64,000 nt of DNA from Deltaproteobacteria bacterium Ga0077550 (lineage in GTDB: Bacteria; Myxococcota_A; Polyangia; Nannocystales; Nannocystaceae). The position numbers and the translations under genes were made by a program. Shown here piece after piece: positions 49,653 to 58,438 of the stretch. Position 1 is the stretch's first letter. Each line of letters starts with the position of its first letter. The DNA is taken from assembly GCA_001464385.1 (NCBI GenBank), contig LNFB01000095.1, positions 56,938-120,937 on the forward strand, given 5' to 3'. The notes beneath the pieces were generated by a model. It searched no databases, was not told the origin of the DNA, and worked only from the letters and a program-made list of their open reading frames with translations.

Positions 49653-50816
49653 CTACCCGAGCGTGCGCAACGCCTTCGCGCCGAGCAGCCCGAGCCGACC
49701 GAGCAGCCTCCCGAGCTCGCGGTGGTACTCGTGGCGATACACCTGCAGGATGTGCCCGCCCGCGAAGCGCACGCGGTGCGGTCGATCCCAGTGCTCCCAC
49801 AGCGGCAGCACGTGGTGCTCGCCGACGAGCGCATCGCCGGTCGCGGTCACGATCATGCGGCCCTCCCACGGCACCTTGGGCCGGTGCGACATCGGCGAGT
49901 GCAGGGCCCACGCGTCGCGGAACCGCTCGCGTGTGAGCCCGGCCTGCACCGCCTGCGCGCGCACGGGGTCGTGTTCGCCGTGCTCCCAGAGCAGCTCGGC
50001 CAACGAGGACGGCGGCATGATCGGCACCGCGAACGCGAGGCGATCGTCGATCGAGGCCAACAGCGCAGTGGTGTAGCCACCCAAGCTGGACCCCATCATC
50101 CCCATCGGCGCGGGGTTGTACGCCTGGACGATGCCGAGGACCGTGCGCAGCTCGATCGCCGTCTGCACGAACGCCTCGTTGGTGCGCATGAGGTTCGGCG
50201 ACGGGTGGAGCTCGCCCGAGAACCGCGCCCGCGACGGCTTGCGGATCCAGTGGAACGGCGCGACGTAGTAGTAGACGTCGAGGCCGAGCGCGCGGTGGAG
50301 CCAGCGGACGCCGAACTCGATCTCGTGGATCGCCTTGGCGCCGAGGCCCCAGCCGTGCGTGATCACGATCGAGGCCGGCGCGGGCGCGCGGTGGCGCCAC
50401 GCGAACAGGTGCGCCGTGTCGAGGTTGTCGTAGCGGCGGTACTCGTGCGCGTACAGGGGATGCACCGGGCGGTACGGGGTCGCGAACGAGAGGTGCGCGT
50501 GCACGCCCGACGCCGTGCGCCGCTGCCAGCGCGTCACGACCTCGGGCAGCCGATCCGGCGGGGCGAGGAGCCGATCCGGATCGGCAACGACCTCGGGCGC
50601 CGTGTAGCAGTGCAATAGCCCGAGGCTGTGCTCGAGCTCTGCCGGCGTCACGAACGGGACGCCGCGGCGCACGAAGAGGCCCCGCAGCGCGCGACGGACC
50701 ACGAAGTCGACGCGGTGCCCCGCCCACGACGCGAGGCGTCGACGACGACCGGGCTTCGCCTCCGGGACACCGGAGGTCGACATCGTCAGGGCCCCGCGTT
50801 CGCCCATCGCGGTCAC
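49653..50816 (-). CDS. Alpha/beta hydrolase in a lipid-type operon
   Basis: 387 aa from GTG 50816, overlapping the upstream stop (GTGA); ATG 50807 is an alternative. 'SIVITHGWGLGAKA' is the oxyanion strand and 'MGMMGSSLGGYTTALLASI' gives the nucleophile elbow GSSLG. A candidate acid is in 'TATGDALVG' and the base in 'FAGGHILQVYRHE'. No signal peptide is seen. The N-terminal 130 residues are basic and Arg-rich. As the last gene after a PlsB-like acyltransferase and a GpsA-like protein it may act on acyl-lipids. Nothing recognisable lies in the 179 bp after it. Confidence 0.8.
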   Translation of the reverse strand: MTAMGERGALTMSTSGVPEAKPGRRRRLASWAGHRVDFVVRRALRGLFVRRGVPFVTPAELEHSLGLLHCYTAPEVVADPDRLLAPPDRLPEVVTRWQRRTASGVHAHLSFATPYRPVHPLYAHEYRRYDNLDTAHLFAWRHRAPAPASIVITHGWGLGAKAIHEIEFGVRWLHRALGLDVYYYVAPFHWIRKPSRARFSGELHPSPNLMRTNEAFVQTAIELRTVLGIVQAYNPAPMGMMGSSLGGYTTALLASIDDRLAFAVPIMPPSSLAELLWEHGEHDPVRAQAVQAGLTRERFRDAWALHSPMSHRPKVPWEGRMIVTATGDALVGEHHVLPLWEHWDRPHRVRFAGGHILQVYRHEYHRELGRLLGRLGLLGAKALRTLG

Positions 50817-51748
50817 TCCCCGCGGACGGGACGGCTCATCAGCTGCGCGAGCACGGCGGACCCGGACGCGCGCCCCGACAGCAGCGCCGCCATGCCGGCG
50901 GAGATCGGCGCCTCGAGGCCGTGACGCTCGGCGAACGCGGTCACCTGCGCCGCGATGCCAGCGCCCTCGACGAAGGCGCCCGCGCGCGCGGCCGCCTCGG
51001 GCAGTGGCAGGCCCTCGGCGAGCGCACGTCCGAAGAGCGACTCCGGCCGACCATCGCCGGCGACCGCCGCCATCAGATCACCGAAGCCCGCGAGCCCGGA
51101 GAACGTCCGCTCGGTCGCGCCGCAGGCCACGCCCACGCGCATCGCCTCGGCCATGCCGCGCGTCGCTAGCATCGCGGTGGTCGCCGGGCCGAACCCGCGG
51201 CCCTGCGCGTAGCCGATGCCGAGGGCGAACAGACCGACCATGGCCGACGCGATCTCGACACCAACGACATCCGACGTGCCGTAGATGCGCATGGTCGGGC
51301 CGCCGATCGCCTCGCGCACGGCCTCGGTCACCTCGGGGAAGAGCGAGCCGACGATGGCGCCGCCCGGCTCGCCCTCGGCGAGGGCGCGGGCCACCAGCGG
51401 CCCCGCGAGCACGCCGACGCGACGACACGGCGTCGAGCTGCGCAGCCGCTGCGTCAGCGTCGTGAGGTCGCTGCCGATCAACCCGCGGCTGACGTGCACC
51501 AGCAGGTGCGTGCCGTCGAGGTAGTGACCGACCTCCTGCGCGAGCCCGTCGATGTGGATCGACGGCGCCGCGACGAACACGAGCTCGGCCTGGCCGACCT
51601 CGGCGATCCGCGTCGTCGAGCGCACGTTGGCGTGGGCCGGATCGCGGGGCTGTCGGCTCCACAGCGTGACCACGCGACCGCTGCGCGCGACCTGGATCGC
51701 CAGCGCACGGCCGAAACTCCCGCCTCCGAGGACTGCGACGCGACTCAT
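50813..51748 (-). CDS. GpsA-like dehydrogenase lacking the catalytic lysines
   Basis: 311 aa from ATG 51748, coupled by ATGA to both neighbours. It aligns along its length with NAD(P)-dependent glycerol-3-phosphate dehydrogenase: Rossmann 'VAVLGGGSFGRALA', 'VLAGPLVARALAEG', 'TRGMAEAMRVG' and 'TFSGLAGFGDLM'. The lysine of the usual 'TKG' is Arg here ('VSRGLIG'), the second active-site lysine of 'KNVIAI' is Val ('AMVGLFAL'), and the 'N-R' substrate pair is 'PESL'. NAD(P) binding should remain but normal activity is unlikely. It may be a regulatory paralogue or have a new substrate. Confidence 0.88.
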   Translation of the reverse strand: MSRVAVLGGGSFGRALAIQVARSGRVVTLWSRQPRDPAHANVRSTTRIAEVGQAELVFVAAPSIHIDGLAQEVGHYLDGTHLLVHVSRGLIGSDLTTLTQRLRSSTPCRRVGVLAGPLVARALAEGEPGGAIVGSLFPEVTEAVREAIGGPTMRIYGTSDVVGVEIASAMVGLFALGIGYAQGRGFGPATTAMLATRGMAEAMRVGVACGATERTFSGLAGFGDLMAAVAGDGRPESLFGRALAEGLPLPEAAARAGAFVEGAGIAAQVTAFAERHGLEAPISAGMAALLSGRASGSAVLAQLMSRPVRGE

Positions 51749-53445
51749 GTCCGCAACTCCATGACCTCGATGTCGCGCGCCGCGGCGCGATCGGCCTCGT
51801 TGGCGCCCGACAGCTCGACGGCGAAGCCGCGCAGGCGGTTCGCGTAGTACAGCAAGAGGTTCGGATCCTCGGCGAGCACCGAGCCGCTGACGATCTTCGC
51901 GACCGGCCGCAGGTGGTAGCCGTCCCACGTCGCGAGGCAGCGCTCGAGGATGCGCATCGGCGACTCGCGGCGCAGCAGGGCGTCGACGTGGATGCGCCCG
52001 CGCTGCTCGAGGCCGAGCAGTGCATCGCGGGTGTTGCCGAGGTCCGCCGCGAGTTCCTCGACGGGGATGGCGATGTCCCCGCGGTGGCGCAGGCGCGCGA
52101 ACAGGTCCAGGCCCGGCGTCGCCCGGACCATGCGCCGGAAGATGACGTGGGCCAGGAGCTGCGTCGGCATCGCCACCGTCTCGACGCCGTAGCTGTGGGC
52201 GATCGACTCGCCGAGCTCGCGGGTGTACGCGGCGTCGCGGGCGTGATCGACGACGGCCTGGCCGCGTCGGGTCACGTAGGTCATCGGGTCGATGGTTCGA
52301 CCGTCGGGCGCCAGGGACCGGCCCTCGTCGTCGACGCGGTTGCCGAACGGATCCATCGGTTCGCCGAAGCGGATGACGCACGCGCTCTCGAGGGCGCGGA
52401 ACCGGCTGAAGAACGAGATCCACCGCTCGACCCGCGAGAACTCGTCGTCCTCGATGATGTAGCGGTGGCGGCCGGCCTCCTTGAGGTGGTCGTCGATCAG
52501 CGTCTCGGCCTCGAGCACCAGCGCGTAGTTGATCGTCGCCGGCACGAAGTACACCGGCCGCTTGATGCCACGCGAGTGGTTGCGGCTGAACGCATCGATG
52601 CCGCTGCCCGCGAGCCCGAGCTTGAGCCGGCGCTCGATGGCCCCGGAGCGCGAGCGCGTGCCACCGGGGAAGAACAGCGAGTGGTAGCCCCGCTCGATCA
52701 TCACGCTCGAGTAGCTCTTCAGCACGTCCTTGTAGAGCGTGGCCTTGATGCGCCGGTCGACGCGGTAGGCGCCGAGGTTGTGCATGAAGAACGAGATGAT
52801 CGGGTTGGAGAAGAGGTTCTTGCCCGCGCCGTACACCACCGGCGAGAGACCCTCGCGCAGCAGGACCCACGCGATCGCGATCGAGTCGAGGTTGCTGCAG
52901 TGGGTCGGCGCGAGGACGATCGTGCCCTTGCGCTGGAGGTTCCGCAGCTTCTCGATGGGGCCCTGCGCCGCCACGAGCTCGTCGAGCCGCGCGCCCGAGT
53001 CGAGCAGCGAGCGCATGACGCTCGACGGGTTCATCACCGCGGTGAGCAGCCCCGGCACCGCCTTGGCGGCGAACTTGTACACGCGGGGATCGAAGTTGCC
53101 CGCGACGTCGTAGGCCATCTTCGTCGCGCACTCGCGCAGGGTCTCCTGACGACCCTCCGACGACATCCGCGAGAGGCGGCGGACGATGCCGCGCCAGTAC
53201 TCGAGGCGGTTCTTGGCGCCCTCGTCGGTCCGCGCCTCGTGGCGACGGATCTCGTTGTACGCCGCGTCGTTCAGGCACAGCTCGATGTCCTCGTCGCTCT
53301 GGTAGCGCTCGAGGATCCGGCGCACGACGTCGTTCACGATGTCGTCGCGTTCGCTGTTGAACCAGAAGATCTTGGGATCGGTGGGCGCCGGTACGTAGGT
53401 GCGAAGCCGCGGCAAACGCAGCGGCTTGGTCGGCAACAGCTTCAT
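51745..53445 (-). CDS. PlsB-like glycerol-3-phosphate O-acyltransferase
   Basis: 566 aa from ATG 53445; a TTG at 53475 would add ten residues. The acyltransferase motifs of the PlsB/PlsC family are present: H-x4-D in 'LAPTHCSNLDSIAI', motif II 'GAGKNLFSNPIISFFMHNLGAYRVDRR' (key Arg at its end; middle omitted here), and motif III 'FFPGGTRSRSG', where the usual Glu is Pro. 'YFVPATINY' is motif IV. N- and C-terminal helical domains fit the large PlsB-like class. Predicted membrane-associated, acylating glycerol-3-phosphate or a similar acceptor. It leads the operon with the GpsA-like gene. Confidence 0.88.
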   Translation of the reverse strand: MKLLPTKPLRLPRLRTYVPAPTDPKIFWFNSERDDIVNDVVRRILERYQSDEDIELCLNDAAYNEIRRHEARTDEGAKNRLEYWRGIVRRLSRMSSEGRQETLRECATKMAYDVAGNFDPRVYKFAAKAVPGLLTAVMNPSSVMRSLLDSGARLDELVAAQGPIEKLRNLQRKGTIVLAPTHCSNLDSIAIAWVLLREGLSPVVYGAGKNLFSNPIISFFMHNLGAYRVDRRIKATLYKDVLKSYSSVMIERGYHSLFFPGGTRSRSGAIERRLKLGLAGSGIDAFSRNHSRGIKRPVYFVPATINYALVLEAETLIDDHLKEAGRHRYIIEDDEFSRVERWISFFSRFRALESACVIRFGEPMDPFGNRVDDEGRSLAPDGRTIDPMTYVTRRGQAVVDHARDAAYTRELGESIAHSYGVETVAMPTQLLAHVIFRRMVRATPGLDLFARLRHRGDIAIPVEELAADLGNTRDALLGLEQRGRIHVDALLRRESPMRILERCLATWDGYHLRPVAKIVSGSVLAEDPNLLLYYANRLRGFAVELSGANEADRAAARDIEVMELRT

Positions 53446-53528
53446 CGCGTGGCGGCAGAATACCCAAAAAGCCAAGACTGCGCCGAGGGTGCGTTGGGCC
53501 GAGCGCCCGGCTCTGCTATGGTCGCGCC
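53446..53528. promoter_or_regulatory. Divergent promoter region, plsB-like gene and D-amino-acid oxidase
   Basis: 83 bp between two divergent starts. It contains the most A-rich stretch nearby ('tacccaaaaagccaagac', 53461-53478). It should hold both promoters; specific elements are not clear. Confidence 0.4.
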
Positions 53529-54476
53529 GTGCACGTCGGGGTCCTGGGGGGCGGAGTGTCGGGCCTCACCTGTGCCGTCGCGCTACGCTTGCGCGGGCAC
53601 GAGGTCGCCCTGTGGGCCGAGCGCCTGCCGCCGGCCACGACGTCCAACGTCGCGGCGGCCTTCTGGTACCCGTACAAGGCCGAGCCGCCCGACCGCGTGC
53701 TCGGCTGGGCGCGAACGTCCCACGCGCGCTTCGTGGCGCTGGCATCCGACCCCACCGCGGGCATCCGCGTGCGCGAGGCCATCGAGGTGCTGCGCCGGCC
53801 GATGCCGCGGCCGTGGTGGGCCGATGCCGTGCCCGAGCTGCGGAACGCGCCCCCCGATCGCCTGCCGCCCGGCGCGGCCGCGGGCTGGTCGTTCGACGCA
53901 CCGGTCGTCGACACGCGCGTCTACCTCGGCTTCCTGCGCGCGTGGCTCGAGCGCCTCGGCGTCGCGATCCACCAGCGCCGGATCGCGTCGTTCACCGAGG
54001 TCGACGCCGACGTCCTCGTGAACTGCACCGGCCTGGGCGCACGCGAGCTGTGCGGTGACACGGCGGTGTTCCCGATCCGCGGCCAGCTCGTGCATGTGGT
54101 GGATCCGGGGATCGACGCGGTGCTCATCGACGAGGACGATCCACGCGGCATCGCGTACGTCGTCCCGCGCGGCGACGACTGCGTGCTGGGCGGCACGGCG
54201 GACGCGAACGTCGAGTCGATGGAGGCCGACCCCGCGACGGCGGCCGCGATCCTCGAGCGCTGCGGCTCCCTGTCGCCGCGGCTGCACGGGGCCCGCGCCA
54301 TCGCGCACGTCGTCGGCCTGCGCCCCGGTCGCGCCACGGTCCGGCTCGAGCCCGAGACGCTCACCGACGGACGCCGCGTGGTCCACGACTACGGGCACGG
54401 TGGCGCCGGCGTCACGCTGTCGTGGGGCTGCGCCGACGAGGTCTGCGGCCACGTCGACGGGGCCCCGCTGCGATGA
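53529..54476 (+). CDS. D-amino-acid oxidase family flavoprotein
   Basis: 315 aa from GTG 53529. FAD-binding N-terminus 'VGVLGGGVSGLTCAVAL'. 'AAAFWYPYKAEP', 'DTRVYLGFLRAWLERLG', 'LVNCTGLGARELCGD', 'PIRGQLVHV', 'VGLRPGRATVRLE' (substrate Arg) and 'VHDYGHGGAGVTLSWG' are the DAO signature blocks in order. The enzyme deaminates D-amino acids with FAD, probably in the cytoplasm since there is no signal peptide. Its stop overlaps the next start (ATGA). Confidence 0.95.
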   Translation: MHVGVLGGGVSGLTCAVALRLRGHEVALWAERLPPATTSNVAAAFWYPYKAEPPDRVLGWARTSHARFVALASDPTAGIRVREAIEVLRRPMPRPWWADAVPELRNAPPDRLPPGAAAGWSFDAPVVDTRVYLGFLRAWLERLGVAIHQRRIASFTEVDADVLVNCTGLGARELCGDTAVFPIRGQLVHVVDPGIDAVLIDEDDPRGIAYVVPRGDDCVLGGTADANVESMEADPATAAAILERCGSLSPRLHGARAIAHVVGLRPGRATVRLEPETLTDGRRVVHDYGHGGAGVTLSWGCADEVCGHVDGAPLR

Positions 54477-55096
54477 CGGACGCGCCGCGGGCCGGCGCCC
54501 GCGCGGCGGTGTTCGCCGTGGTGGTCACCGCGGCGATGATCGCGACGCCCGCGGTGCTCCCGTCGATCTGGCTCCGCATGGCGATCCTCGAGGGGCTCTT
54601 CGCCGCGATCGCGATCGGCACCCTCGCGCTGCCGTGGCGAGCCCTGTTCGAGGTCCGCGCGCGCGACCTCGCGTTGGGGGTCGTCGCCGCGGGCGCGCTG
54701 TGGCTCGCGGGCGCGGCGGTCATCGCCGCGATCCGAGCTGCCGCGCCGGCGCTCGCCGAGGACCTCGGGCAGATCCAGGGCTTCGCGGTGGCGCTCGATC
54801 CGTGGTGGCTGGTGCTCGTCGCGTTGCCGTTCATCGTGGCGACAGAGGACATCGTGTGGCGCGCCGCGGTCACGCTGCCCCTGGCCGAGCGGCTGCCGGC
54901 GCCGGCGGCCGCGATCGCGGCGGGGTCGTTGTTCGCGGCGGCCCACGTCACCTCGGGGCCCCCGCTGCTCGTCGTCGCCGCCCTCGCCTGCGGCACGCTG
55001 TGGAGCGCGCTGGCGATCGCGACACGACGCCTCGCGCCGGTCACCGCGATGCACCTGACCTGGGACGTGCTCGTCGTGTTCGTCGCGCCGTACTGA
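54473..55096 (+). CDS. CPBP-family intramembrane metalloprotease (CAAX-like)
   Basis: 207 aa, coupled to the oxidase by ATGA. Five to six transmembrane helices. CPBP motifs are variant but recognisable: motif 1 'TEDIVWRAAV' (E-D in place of E-E), motif 2 'FAAAHVTSG' (metal His), motif 3 'MHLTWDVL' (His with Asp where Asn or Asp occurs). The family includes CAAX prenyl proteases and bacteriocin-immunity or regulatory proteases. The role beside a D-amino-acid oxidase is unclear. Confidence 0.85.
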   Translation: MTDAPRAGARAAVFAVVVTAAMIATPAVLPSIWLRMAILEGLFAAIAIGTLALPWRALFEVRARDLALGVVAAGALWLAGAAVIAAIRAAAPALAEDLGQIQGFAVALDPWWLVLVALPFIVATEDIVWRAAVTLPLAERLPAPAAAIAAGSLFAAAHVTSGPPLLVVAALACGTLWSALAIATRRLAPVTAMHLTWDVLVVFVAPY

Positions 55097-55114
55097 TCGA
55101 GAGGCCGCGCGTCG

Positions 55115-56026
55115 TCACTCGGGCAGCGCGCACACGCCGACGTCGGCCCACGTCGGATCCGGCGCCTGCCAATCGATGCACGCGAGGTCCGGGTCGATCG
55201 CCTGGCACGGCGCGTCGCCCTCGGACAGGCTGCAGTACGAGGTGCAACACGATGTGAACGAGCAGCCGGGGACGCGATCGGCGGTCACGCACACGAGCCC
55301 GGGCTCGCACTGGTTGGCGAGGGCGCAGGGCTCGAACACCCCGTAGGGCTCGTTGGGCGGCGGCGACACACAGATGAACCCGCTCTGGCCGGCCTGTGTC
55401 GGCGAGTCCGGGATGCACAGCCAGCCGGGCACCGAGCAATCCTGGTTGAGCGGGTCGCACTGCTCCATGCACAGCGGCACCGTCGGCACGTCGTTGAGCA
55501 GCTCGTAGAACGTCTTGCAGGTCTCGTCGGGCTGGCAATCGCTCGCGCCCGGCTGGCAGAACCGCCGGCACTGGCCGGTGAGCCCCTCGGGATCGTCGAG
55601 GACGCAGAAGGCCCCGCGCTCGCACGAGTCGATGCAGCTGCCGTTGTAGTCGAGGACCTCGCACGGCTCGCCGACGAGGTCGGGGCTGTCGGGCGCGGCG
55701 CAGCAGCGGATCTCGTCGGGAATCTCGTCCGCCTCGAGCGACCACGGCATGCACTTCTGATCGGCGCCGCACTCGTCCGCCCACAGCGTGCATTCGCCCT
55801 GCGGCGAGTCGTCGGCGGTGGTGCCTGTGTCCGCGGGCGAGGTCGTCTCGGCGGTGCCGGCGGTGTCGGGCCCGCCGGTGCTGCCCGAGGTCGGATCGCC
55901 CGCCGTCGTGCCCTCGGCGCCGCTCGTCGACGCGGGCGCGCTGTCGGTCGCCTCGCCGCGCCGGCCGCACCCGACTGCACCCAGGGCCACCACCAGCGCG
56001 CACTCGATCAAGAAAGGCGATCGCAC
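55115..56026 (-). CDS. Cys-rich lipoprotein
   Basis: 303 aa from GTG 56026, which gives a normal-length signal peptide ('SPFLIECALVVALGAVGC', lipobox A-V-G-C). An ATG at 56068 would make an unusually long n-region. A Thr/Ser/Gly linker is followed by about 230 residues with about 24 cysteines in small clusters ('CCAAPDSPD', 'CRRFCQPGASDCQPDETC', 'CSFTSCCTSYC'). This is a typical myxobacterial disulfide-rich surface lipoprotein without a known function. It is convergent with the CPBP gene and lies 64 bp downstream of the kinase. Confidence 0.8.
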   Translation of the reverse strand: MRSPFLIECALVVALGAVGCGRRGEATDSAPASTSGAEGTTAGDPTSGSTGGPDTAGTAETTSPADTGTTADDSPQGECTLWADECGADQKCMPWSLEADEIPDEIRCCAAPDSPDLVGEPCEVLDYNGSCIDSCERGAFCVLDDPEGLTGQCRRFCQPGASDCQPDETCKTFYELLNDVPTVPLCMEQCDPLNQDCSVPGWLCIPDSPTQAGQSGFICVSPPPNEPYGVFEPCALANQCEPGLVCVTADRVPGCSFTSCCTSYCSLSEGDAPCQAIDPDLACIDWQAPDPTWADVGVCALPE

Positions 56027-56090
56027 CGCGGCAGCGTAGCAGGCCCCTGCGCAGCGGGCCAACCGCATGACACCGCCGACGCGGCGGCGC

Positions 56091-57077
56091 TCAGGCCTCG
56101 AGCAGCGCGCGGATGGCCCGTCGCATCGATCGCGCGTCCGCGAAGCGCTGCGCTGGATCCTTGGCCGTCGCCTTGGCGAACAGGGCATCGAGCGCGTCGA
56201 CCTGCCGCGGCGGCCCCGGCGGGAGCCAGCGCGACGGCGGATCGGGCACGCGCGACACCTGCATGCGCAGCAGCTGTTCGACCGGTGAGTTGATCTCGTC
56301 CTGGAACGGGTGCCGTCCGGTCAACGTCTCGAAGAACGAGATGCCCAGCGCGTAGAGATCGGCGCGGTGATCGAACTCGCCGCGGTACACGGTCTGCTCC
56401 GGCGCCATGTACAGCGGGTCCCCGGCGATCTGCTCGGGGACCTCGTCGGTCTCGAGGCTGCGCGACACACCGAAGTCGATCAGCTTGATGACAACGATGC
56501 GCCGGTCGTAGCTGTCGCGCGTGATGAAGATGTTGTCCGGCTTGATGTCGCAGTGGACGATCTTGCGGGTGTGGATGTAGTCGAGCGCCTCGAGGGTCTG
56601 GCTGTAGATGTCGACCAGCAACGGCAGCGGGATCAAGCGACCGCGCTCGACGACGCGCCCGAGGTCACGGCCACGCAGGTACTCCATCGTCATCCACTCG
56701 AGCCCGCTGCCTGGCACGGTGCCGACGTCGAGGACGCGCGGCAGGTTGGGATGGGAGAAGTTCGCGGCGATCACCGCCTCGCGGCGGAACCGCTTGCGGA
56801 CGTACTCGGGCATGTCGGGCTTGAGCAGCTTGAGCGCGACGTACCGATCCATCGAGGCGTCGTAGGCCCGGTAGATCCGGCCCATGCCGCCCTCGGCGAT
56901 GCACTCGACGACGTCGTAGAACTTCTGCGTCGCGAGCTGCACCCCCGGCCGCACCACGCCCGTGATCGGCCGCTCTTCGGGGGTCAGCGGCGCACGGACC
57001 AGCGGCGGACCGTCGAGGGGCGCGAGCCCTGGCACCGTGGCGCGGCGAGCCCAGCGCTCGGGTCGGTCGGGATCCAC
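56091..57077 (-). CDS. Hanks-type Ser/Thr protein kinase (non-RD)
   Basis: 328 aa from GTG 57077, cytoplasmic with no sensor domain or membrane helix. The kinase domain (about 52-325) has the Gly loop 'IAEGGMGRIYRA', ATP lysine 'VALKLLKPD', catalytic loop 'HCDIKPDN' with Asp177, 'IDFGVSRS', and 'GDPLYMAPEQ'. The Arg before the catalytic Asp is Cys, so it is a non-RD kinase that probably does not need activation-loop phosphorylation. Possible partners are FHA proteins such as the activator at 14169. Next to it are two Cys-rich lipoprotein genes. Confidence 0.94.
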   Translation of the reverse strand: MDPDRPERWARRATVPGLAPLDGPPLVRAPLTPEERPITGVVRPGVQLATQKFYDVVECIAEGGMGRIYRAYDASMDRYVALKLLKPDMPEYVRKRFRREAVIAANFSHPNLPRVLDVGTVPGSGLEWMTMEYLRGRDLGRVVERGRLIPLPLLVDIYSQTLEALDYIHTRKIVHCDIKPDNIFITRDSYDRRIVVIKLIDFGVSRSLETDEVPEQIAGDPLYMAPEQTVYRGEFDHRADLYALGISFFETLTGRHPFQDEINSPVEQLLRMQVSRVPDPPSRWLPPGPPRQVDALDALFAKATAKDPAQRFADARSMRRAIRALLEA

Positions 57078-57197
57078 TCGCCACAGGCTACCAGGTGTCG
57101 GCCTCGCGCCGCACGCGAGCCGAGCGCAGCGACGGACCAGTCGTCCCGTCGCGCGAGCACCGTGCGGCAGGGCCCGCGGGCTGATAGGCTCGCGCCG

Positions 57198-57716
57198 ATG
57201 CGGGCCCGGACACGTCGATGCGCGAGCTCGGCTCCCCTGTCGATCGTCGGCGCGGCGCTGCTGTGCGCATGTGTGCTCGGGTGCGGAGGCGTCGGCGCAA
57301 CGGACGACCCGAGCACGGGCACCGCGACCGCGGCCGACACGACCACGACCAGCACGACCGGCGGCACGACGTACGACGCGCCGACGTCCTGCGCGAGCTC
57401 CGAGGAGTGCGACGGTGGGTTCTGCGTGGCGCCGTACGACGCCGCGGCCGCGACCGCACAGGCCGGCATGGGCGAGCCCGTCTGCGTCGGCGCATGCGTG
57501 CCCGAGCTCGCCCTCGACCGGTGGTGCCTCGACGACGCGGCCTGCTGCGGCGGGCTGCAGTGCAACCCCACGGACGGGCTCTGCGTCGGCCCGAGCGGCA
57601 GCTCCGACGGCACGGCCGGCGAGAGCTGGGCGACGCTCGACGGCACCGGGACCGGCAGCTCCGAGTCCTCGGGCAGCTCCGACGGCGACGCCACCGGCGG
57701 CTCGTCCACGGGCTGA
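57198..57716 (+). CDS. Small Cys-rich lipoprotein
   Basis: 172 aa, divergent from the kinase (120 bp). The signal peptide 'IVGAALLCACVLGC' ends at a lipobox (V-L-G-C). A Thr-rich linker, eight to ten cysteines ('CASSEECDGGFCV', 'CLDDAACCGGLQCNPTDGLCV') and a Ser/Gly/Thr-rich C-terminus follow. The Cys spacing resembles the knottin-like modules in other Nannocystis-type lipoproteins. Function unknown. Confidence 0.78.
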   Translation: MRARTRRCASSAPLSIVGAALLCACVLGCGGVGATDDPSTGTATAADTTTTSTTGGTTYDAPTSCASSEECDGGFCVAPYDAAAATAQAGMGEPVCVGACVPELALDRWCLDDAACCGGLQCNPTDGLCVGPSGSSDGTAGESWATLDGTGTGSSESSGSSDGDATGGSSTG

Positions 57717-57736
57717 GCCCCGACGCCAGCCCTCGT

Positions 57737-58438
57737 TCAGCCGACGCGGTGGTTGTGCGCGAGGCGGACGTACTTCGCCGCGAGCGCGCGGTGGAAGGCC
57801 TCGTCGGCGGACGTCAGCGGGCGGATCACCTTGGCGGGCGCCCCGAGCACGAGGCTGTGCGCCGGGATCTCGGTCCCGGCCGTGACCAGCGCCCCAGCCC
57901 CGATGACGCAGCCCTCGCCGATCCGCGCGCCGTCGAGGATCACCGCGGCGATGCCCACGAGGGTGCCACCACCGACGCGGCAGCCGTGGAGCACCGCACG
58001 GTGGCCGACCACGACCTCCTCGGCGACGAAGGTCGGATCACCGTCGCCGAGGTGGACCACGACGCCGTCCTGCAGGTTGCTGCGCTCGCGGATCTCGATG
58101 CGGTTGACGTCGCCTCGCAGCACGCAACCGAACCACACGCTCGCGTCGTCGCCCAGCTCGACATCCCCGACCAGCACCGCCCCACGCGCCACGTAGACGC
58201 GGTCACCGAGGCGGGGCATCCGATCGAGGTAGCGCTCGAGCACCGCACCCGGGAAGCGCTCGCGCAGCGCCTCGAGCCGGGCCTCGAGGAGCGGCAGCTC
58301 GGCGGGCGGGCCCTCGACGCGGGTGACGGAGTCGACGATGGTGCGACTGGCCAAGGCACCATCGTCGTCCAAGGTCTGGGGCGCTCGCAAGTCGGCGCGG
58401 CTTGTCAGATCCGACGTCGTCGCGTATGGGTGGCCCAT
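57737..58438 (-). CDS. Gamma-carbonic-anhydrase-family left-handed beta-helix protein
   Basis: 233 aa from ATG 58438. Hexapeptide repeats start near residue 70 ('VYVARGAVLVGDVELGDDASVWFG', in part). The zinc ligands of the family are present: His in 'DGVVVHLGD' and His-x4-His in 'GHRAVLHGC'. 'LRGDVNRIEI' and 'LQDGVV' carry the Arg/Asp/Gln network residues. The first 70 residues are an extra, and the start overlaps in antisense the start of the next gene, so the true start may be further in. Family members are carbonic anhydrases or related acyltransferase-like proteins (PaaY, YrdA). Confidence 0.88.
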   Translation of the reverse strand: MGHPYATTSDLTSRADLRAPQTLDDDGALASRTIVDSVTRVEGPPAELPLLEARLEALRERFPGAVLERYLDRMPRLGDRVYVARGAVLVGDVELGDDASVWFGCVLRGDVNRIEIRERSNLQDGVVVHLGDGDPTFVAEEVVVGHRAVLHGCRVGGGTLVGIAAVILDGARIGEGCVIGAGALVTAGTEIPAHSLVLGAPAKVIRPLTSADEAFHRALAAKYVRLAHNHRVG

